Shown here in pieces: positions 57,546 to 64,000 of a stretch of 64,000 bases of DNA. Made by a program: the position numbers and the translations under genes. The notes under the pieces were generated by a model. The model saw only the letters and a program-made list of their open reading frames with translations, was not told the origin of the DNA and ran no database searches. Numbering within the stretch: the first letter of the stretch is position 1; each line of letters begins with the position of its first letter. This DNA is from Cavia porcellus (Eukaryota > Chordata > Mammalia > Rodentia > Caviidae), in contig NW_026947486.1 of NCBI RefSeq assembly GCF_034190915.1, positions 103,025,123-103,089,122 of the forward strand. Reading direction: 5' to 3'.

Positions 57546-60500
57546 ATGGAAAATTCAAGCCAGAACATATCCGTGGCATCCATAAAAGTAAATGGGCTCA
57601 ATTCACCTGTCAAAGGAAACAGGTTGACAGACTGGATCAAGGAACAGGACCCACAATATACAGAAACACATTTGACTCAGAAATAAACTTATAGACTAAA
57701 AGTCAAAGGGTGGAAAACAGTATTCCATGCAACAGGAACCCAGAAAAAAACAGAGGTAGTTATTTTGTTTGAAGACAAAGTGAACTTCAAACTTAAGATG
57801 ATTAAAAGAGATAAAGAAGGCCACTACATACTTGTAAGTGGAAAACTGCAAGAGGAATAACTAACCAATAAAAATACATATGCACCAAATACAGGAGCAC
57901 CCAACTATATAAGACAAGCACTAATGGACATGAAAAACCAAATACACAAGAACACAATTGTAATAGGAGACCTTAGTACCCCACTGTCACAAAGAGATAG
58001 ATCAACCAGACAAGACACAGCAAAGAAAAAGACAAAAAAAGACAAAAGACGCAGCAAAGAAATAACAGAACTGAGTCATACCTGTGAACAAATTGACTTA
58101 GTTGATGTTTACAGAATGTTCCACCCAACCACATCAGAATATACATTTTTCTCAGCTGCACATGAGACATTCTCCAAAATAGACCATATCTTAACTCATA
58201 AATCATTCTTAAGTAAATGCAAATGGGGTTAAATTATCCTGTGTGTAATATCTGACCATAGTGCACTAAAATTGGAAATCAATGGCAAAAAACCCTGCTA
58301 AACTTGCATAAATACATGGAAATACCAAGAATAACCTTCTGAACAACTAGTGGGTTACAGAATGAAATCAAAGAAGAAATAAAACAATACCTACAATACA
58401 GTGAAAATGCAGACACAACATACCGTAACTGATGGGACACAATGAAAGTAGTCCTAAGAGGGAAATATACAGCAATATAGTCACATCAAGAAAATGGAAT
58501 GACCACAAGTAAATAACCTAAAATAACATCTCAAGCTTCTAAAAAAGGAAGAGCAAGTCAAATTCAAAGCTCATAGAAGAGAGGAAATTGTAAAGATCAG
58601 AACACAAATTAATGCAATTGAAACCAAAAAAGTACAAAGAATTAATGAATTAAAGAGCTGTTTTCTTGAGAGAATAAACAAAATTGATAAACCTCTAGCC
58701 AATCTTATCAACAAAAAGAAAGAAAAATCTAAACTTAATGCATTAAGGACTGAAAAGAGAAAAATTACTACAGATCCCATGGAAATTCAAAAGATCATGA
58801 ACACCTACTTTGAAAATCTCTACTTACATGGGGTAGAAAAACATAGAGGAAATGGATAGATTTCTAGGAACATATGAACTACTAAAGCTCAATCAAAAAG
58901 ATATAACAATTTTGAATAACCCAATATCAGCTACTGAAATTGAAAACATGATTAAAAACTTACCAACAAAGAAAAGCCCAGGTCCTGATCGATTCACAGT
59001 CCAATTCTATAAGAAATTTAGAGAAGATTTAATGCCAGTGCCACTTAAACTCTTCAATGAAATTGAAGGAAAATCAGTACTTCCTAAATTACTCTTGGAG
59101 GCAAGTATCACTCTAATATCAAAACCAGAGAAAGACACAACAAAAAAGGAGAACTATAGATCAATCTCATTAATAAACATTGATGTAAAGATTCTCAAGA
59201 AAATACTGGCAAATAGAATGCAGCAAATCATCAAGAAGATTATACACCATGACCAAGTGGGATTTATTCCAGTAATGCAGGGATGGTTCAACATATACAA
59301 ATCAATAAATGTAATACATCACATCAACAGAGCCAAAAATAAAAGTCACATGATAACCTTAATAGATGCAGGAAAAGCTTTTGATAAAGTCTAACACCTG
59401 TTCATGATAAAAACCCTACAGAAACTCGGATAGACAATATGTACCTCAATTTCATAAAGGCCATTTATGACAGTCCAACAGCCAACATTATACTAAATGG
59501 ACAAAAACTGAAAGCTTTCACTCTGAAATCAGGAACAAGACAAGAATGTCCACTATCACCACTTCTGTTCAATATAGTTCTAGAAATATTAGCCAGAGCA
59601 ATCAGACCAGAAGGAGAAATAAGAGGAATAAAAATAGGAAAAGAAGTTAAATTATGAATATTTGCAGATGACATTTTACTCTATATACAAGACCCCAAAA
59701 ACTCCGTTAAAGACTATTAGAGTCATACACAAATTCAGCAACATAGCTGGATATAAAATTAACACTCAAAAATCAGTAGAATTCCTTTACACAAACAAAA
59801 AACTCACTGAGAGAGAAATTATGGAAATAGTGCCTTTCACAATAGCATCTAAAAAAATCAAATACTTAGGAATGAATCTAACCAAGAATGTAAAAGTTCT
59901 ATGTGCTGAAAATTATATTACTCTTAAAAAGGAGATTGAAGAGATTATAAGAAAATGGAAGGATATTCCTTGCTCTTGGTTAGGAAGAACCAACATTGTG
60001 AAAATGGCAGTACTCCCAAAACTGTTCTACAAATCCAATGCAATCCCAATGAAAATACCATCAACGTACCTTACAGATCTAGAGAAAATATTCCTAAAAT
60101 TTGGAAACAGAAGAAACCTACATTCTGAGCAACAAAGGCAAGACAGCAGTCATCTCAGTTCCTGACTTGAAAACTATACCACAAAGCCACAGTAATAAAA
60201 TCAGTATGGTAGTGGCAAAGAAATAGACATGAGGATCAATGGAATAGATTAGAAGATAGAAATGCTACTATAAAGATGCTCAACCACATCATATTTGGAA
60301 AAGGGGCTAAACATGTTCACTGGGGAAAAAAAAGCCTCTTTAATAAATGATGTTGGAAAAATTGGCTTTCCACATGCCAAAGACTGAACATAGACCCATG
60401 CTTACCACCATACACTAAACTAAAGTCAAAATGGATCAAATCTAAACATTAAAACAGAAACACTAAATCTACTGGAGGACAAGGTAGGTAGAAACCTAGG

Positions 60501-61321
60501 AGACAAGGGTAGGCAGAGAATTCATGAATAAAATACAAAATGCATGGGAAATACTTCAAAGAAACAACAACTGGGATCTCATATTACTAAAAAGTTTTTG
60601 CGCTTCAAAAGAAATCACCAACAATGTGAAAAGAAAACCCACAGAATGGGAAAGAAGTTTAGCCAACAATCTCTCAGACAAAAGACTTATATCCAGAACA
60701 TATAAAGAACTGAAAAACATCAAGGCCCCCAAATTCAAAGACCCTCTCCAAAAATGGGCATCGGAGATGAACACACAGTTCTCAGATGAAGGTATACAAA
60801 TGGCAAATAAATACATGAAGAAATGTTCACCATCACTGGTCATTCGAGAAATGCAAATTAGAACAGCACTGAGATTTCATCTTATCCCAGAAAGAATAGC
60901 TGCCATCAAGAAAATAACTGATAACATATGTTGGCAAGGCTGTAGGGAAAAAGGAACACTACTTCACTGTTGGTGGGAGTGCAGACTGATGCTGCCACTA
61001 TGGAAATCAGTATGGAGATTCCTCAAAAATCTAGGATTGGAAGTTCCATTCAATCTAGCTATTCCCCTCGTGGGTATTATCCTAGAAAAATTGAAAATGT
61101 CATATCACAGTGATATATGTGCATCCATGTTCATGGCAGAACAATTTGTAATAGCTAAATCTTGGAAACAACCAAAATGCTCATCAACTGCAGAGTGGAT
61201 GAAAAATGTATTTTTATACAATGGAATACTACTCAGCTATAAAAAGGACGATCTTGAGGCCTTTATAAGTAAGTGGAGGCAACTTGAGAATATCCTCAAT
61301 AGTGAAATAAGACTCACATGA
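57546..61321 (+). pseudogene. L1 ORF2 (endonuclease, reverse transcriptase), broken
   Basis: ORF2 protein nicks target DNA and reverse-transcribes element RNA. The likely start is the ATG at 57546 (MENSSQNISVASIKVNGLNS). The endonuclease domain shows GDLSTPLSQ and KIDHIL, then ISDHSALK near 58250. The reverse transcriptase spans about 58850-59900; its FADD box is at 59661-59672, but a TGA at 59655-59657 comes immediately before it, and another stop follows [11 protein letters not shown] near 59393. The C-terminal frame 60524-61321 is open for 265 residues and keeps a zinc-knuckle pattern at residues 136, 140, 148 and 153 (C-x3-C-x7-H-x4-C). Multiple stops and frameshifts rule out function. 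Confidence 0.93.
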
Positions 61322-61841
61322 GTAAATATCACATTGTCTCTCTAGTGTAAAAAGTAATAAAAACTGACAGAATAATGGGATCCAAAAAGTATAAGAGATA
61401 TTGTGAAAGTGAAAGGGAAGGACAGGGCTCTAAAGGGTATAGTGGTATGTATTGTGTGTAAGATAGATGACCATATTACTGAATTTCTGTTGGAACATTG
61501 AACAGAAAGATTTTCACTGTCAATATTTAAGTGTCTAGCCTCTATGCTTTGATTTTGTGATTTTGGAAACTATTTTTTAAGACAACAATAGGTAATGTAT
61601 CAACTAGTGATTTTATGATATTAACTTTTTTGAATTTGGTATTGTTCTACCATTTTTTTTCTATTTTCTTTAATTTTTTTCTTTCTTTGGAAAAAAAGAG
61701 AATATGTAATATAGCAACCATTGTTAAATATCCTTCATTCTGTTTTGAAAACCTATATTGTTTTTGCTTTGGGTTTGGTGTTGTTTATCTCTTTTACTTT
61801 TTGTTTTCTTTTCTGACCTTTTTCTTTTAAAAATAAAAAAC
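61322..61841 (+). other. L1 3'UTR and A-rich tail
   Basis: After the ORF2 stop come about 180 bases, then two diverged tandem units (about 61530-61680 and 61690-61820), each with an (a)actattttttaagacaac or tatagcaaccattgttaaat block and a T-rich part, then ttttaaaaataaaaaac. Its first unit matches the minus-strand 3'UTRs at 23021-23200. Confidence 0.75.
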
Positions 61842-61965
61842 ACAATATCTTAGGTGTAAACAGCTGCCTAGGGCATGTCCTCTACTCCCTAGGATGCAGA
61901 ACTGCTGATTCAGTTAAGCTTCTGGACTTCTCAAGTTGACACAATGTATCAGCCATTACATCTTC

Positions 61966-62105
61966 CTTGTTGCCTTAATTTTCTCATTTAAAAAAGGGGA
62001 ATATTCTGTTATAGATTTCATAGGGTTTTCAGTATTGAAGGAGATAGCACGTGTAAAATATCTGTGATACACCATAAAATGATCCAGTAAATGTTAGTTA
62101 CTGGT
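61966..62105 (-). repeat. MIR, antisense
   Basis: The order ttgccttaattttctcattt, catagggttttcagtattga and gatccagtaaatgttagtta is antisense MIR. Confidence 0.65.
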
Positions 62106-64000
62106 CGTGTGTTGTTATTTTGTAGGTACAGAGGTTGAATGATTAAAAGTAGCTCAGGAACATTTTCCCACAAAGAGGGAAGGCTTCCATGTAAGATAGA
62201 AAAGGCTCACATGGTCAGTCTGTTTAGTCATGCCAGGTTTGGGGCTGTTGAGCCTACTATAAGGATCAGGACAATGTCCTTGCTCACACAGATCTTCCAG
62301 AGAAGCTGAAGAAAATTCAAGTGAGTTCATAGCGTCATCAAGGTTGTTGTGAGTGTCAGCACAAGGGAGCACAGGGATCTATGCACCGAAACTTGATCCA
62401 GGACATTAGTGAGGGAAGTAAAATTCTCTTCCCCACCCCACACTCTTTACCTTACTGGACCCCAACACAACCCTATCACCATCTGTGGAGAGAAGCCGTG
62501 GATTCAGGTAGTGGTTGGATATACAGTGTATCCATTAAAGTAGGGCTCCCATAGCCATGGATATAGAAAGTTTTTCCTTGGCTGGTACTGTAAATTACCA
62601 TCTCTGCATAGAGATAGACCTACCTGCTTAATTTTTAAATGAATGAATTATAATGTGAATGTTCTTTTTGCAGTCTCTGAAACTTATTATGAGTAAAATT
62701 ACTATAATAACAATATGGAGACATGCATAGCAAATGATTAAGAAAATTCCTTTTTCTGGCAGCAGACACAGTTTAAGCACTTAATGTCCCAGTTTCTTAA
62801 GATTCATAGCTGACTTGGGAGCAGTTAGGATTGGATTTTATTGTATGTACATGAACTCTGGGGTTTCTATCAGGAAGAAAGGCTAACAGTACATAGTGAA
62901 ACTGGCTTTTGGATTTAATTCAGAATATTGCTGAGACATCTTCTTAGAATAAAACACAATTAAACAAATCCTTTACTTATGCACTAATGACAACATGCTA
63001 TATTTTTTTCATTCACAAATTCCTTGTCAGTCTGACATGCAAAATGCATGGCAATGCTGCTGATTTTTTAATAACAGTAGTCATTTAAAAAGCTAAATTT
63101 ATCACCTAATCAAGGGAAACAGGGACTCCCTCGCCAGTAAATGAGATTGATTAGTTACTTTGCATGTTCTGATGCATTCTGTCCAATGCCAATTTGGAAC
63201 ACAGCACCTTCAGCACCTGCATCTAAAGGGGAACATACTACAAGAGCAAGACCAAGGCTTTGTACATGGCCAATTCGCAGGGTTTTAGGTGCTTCCTTTC
63301 CATAAAAGCCTAGAATTCCTGTAACCTATATTTGTTTGCTCTTAACTCTACTGGCTATTCAGGATCCCCAGTTTGTAGTCTCACATGTAATTATTTCTGA
63401 TAACTCCTGGGGGTTCTCTTGTTCAGAAATGGTTTTTAATTTGTCAGTTTGGATCTTCTGAAATTCCAAGAGAGCCTTTGATGAGCAAGATACTTACTCA
63501 AGGTATGCAATTATAGGAGAATGGGGTCTGGGTAGGCAGGGAGAACCTGCTGAAGGCCATGGTGCTGCTCAAGAGGAGGGGACAGGAGAGTGGAAGACCT
63601 TGATATGGCTTGAAGAAAGTCTGAGGCAGTTCAGCAGGAAACTCTGATGCTTTCCTTCCCCTGGAGGAGGTTCCTATGGGCAGCTGGCCATGCCCCACCG
63701 ACCTGCTATTCTCAGTCCCTCGTGGCAGGCAGGTGGGTGGAACAAGGCAGACCTCAGGCACTGCAAGGGAACTCTCAGCCAAGTGCACTATTGGAGGAAT
63801 TACTTTGGTTGGCCAGGGAGGTGACAGAAACCCACTTCTATGGTTGCCTGGAGAACCAGTCCATATCACAAGCAGTGGCCCTGAAAATCTCAAGATTTGG
63901 AGTTTTAAATGATGTATTTGGAAAGGGATAGTTCCAGTGGGATTAATACCTGGTGTGTGTGCTAGAATTCAGAGCACATAGAAATTTTCCTCTGCGACAA
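62106..64000. other. Unique sequence to the window end
   Basis: No repeat of recent age and no RNA gene is seen. The part 63500-63930 is GC-richer and holds overlapping frames on both strands (131 codons minus at 63498-63893; 94 and 78 codons plus). None has a domain I recognise or clear splice-site context. A short AT-rich block at 63050-63170 is repeat-free. Confidence 0.35.

Larger units (their letters stand above)
55793..61841 (+). mobile_element. Full-length L1, inactive
   Basis: TSDs with one mismatch lie at 55777-55792 and 61842-61857 (acaatatcttagg(c/t)gt). The 6.05-kb insert has the complete order 5'UTR, ORF1, 41-base gap, ORF2, 3'UTR and A-rich tail. Every reading frame is interrupted. 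Its 3'UTR shares the tandem-unit type seen at 6330-6800, 20666-21030 and 39391-40256. It is the only copy in the window that shows what the autonomous partner of the short derivatives looked like. Confidence 0.93.
55407..61960 (-). repeat. LTR-like repeat (copy 3), split by full-length L1
   Basis: Left part 55407-55792 and right part 61858-61960 join into one element homologous to copy 1 at 39215-40629; the right end reads caagttgacacaatgtatca then gccattaca. The L1 inserted inside it. Confidence 0.55.

Noticed and set aside
63498..63931. 131-codon minus frame and 94-codon plus frame near the right end
   Set aside because: Frames are open on both strands, which points to composition rather than coding; no domain recognised. 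A comparative test would be needed to revive either.
1..64000. Bacterial features such as operons, CRISPR arrays or prophage
   Set aside because: Interspersed SINEs, LINEs and LTRs with TSDs, and the absence of dense long ORFs, show a mammalian genome.

Overview
This window is mammalian, almost certainly rodent, intergenic or intronic DNA. It is AT-rich and full of retrotransposon copies. I found no host protein-coding exon, rRNA, tRNA, CRISPR array or bacterial-type operon. The longest open frame (265 codons, 60524-61321) is the tail of a LINE-1 ORF2. The rodent call rests on ID-type tRNA-derived SINEs (A and B boxes, short A tails, clean target-site duplications, TSDs), one B1-like SINE with an internal duplication, and several L1 lineages. 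The ID sequence resembles hystricognath rodents such as guinea pig or mole-rat more than mouse or squirrel; that narrower call is from memory and weak.

Layout. 0-4 kb: an old L1M split by an antisense LINE that has a 5'UTR, ORF1 and 3'UTR but no ORF2. 6-9 kb: a short element made of ~63-bp tandem units fused to an L1 3'UTR, and a 1.1-kb L1 head (5'UTR plus start of ORF1, no tail) inside a MIR. 9-18 kb: mostly unique sequence with MIR, L1M, L2, two ID SINEs and a mariner relic. 18.9-21 kb: a mosaic L1 with TSDs. 23-30.7 kb: a dense antisense L1 cluster, including a second ORF1-only LINE. 31-49 kb: unique sequence mixed with MIR, L2, MLT1-like LTRs and an LTR-like family repeatedly hit by L1 pieces. 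49.8-53.3 kb: an internally deleted old L1M. 55.8-61.8 kb: a full-length but decayed L1 with 16-bp TSDs inside another copy of that LTR-like family. 62-64 kb: mostly unique.

The most notable theme is a set of non-autonomous L1 derivatives sharing one 3'UTR, itself built from diverged units of about 150 bp. These are ORF1-only elements, 5'-head/3'UTR fusions and mosaics. Such elements would presumably have depended on ORF2 protein from full-length relatives, of which 55793-61841 is a dead example. All coding pieces are broken. Family names were assigned by reading, without RepeatMasker or BLAST; boundaries without TSDs are good to a few tens of bases.
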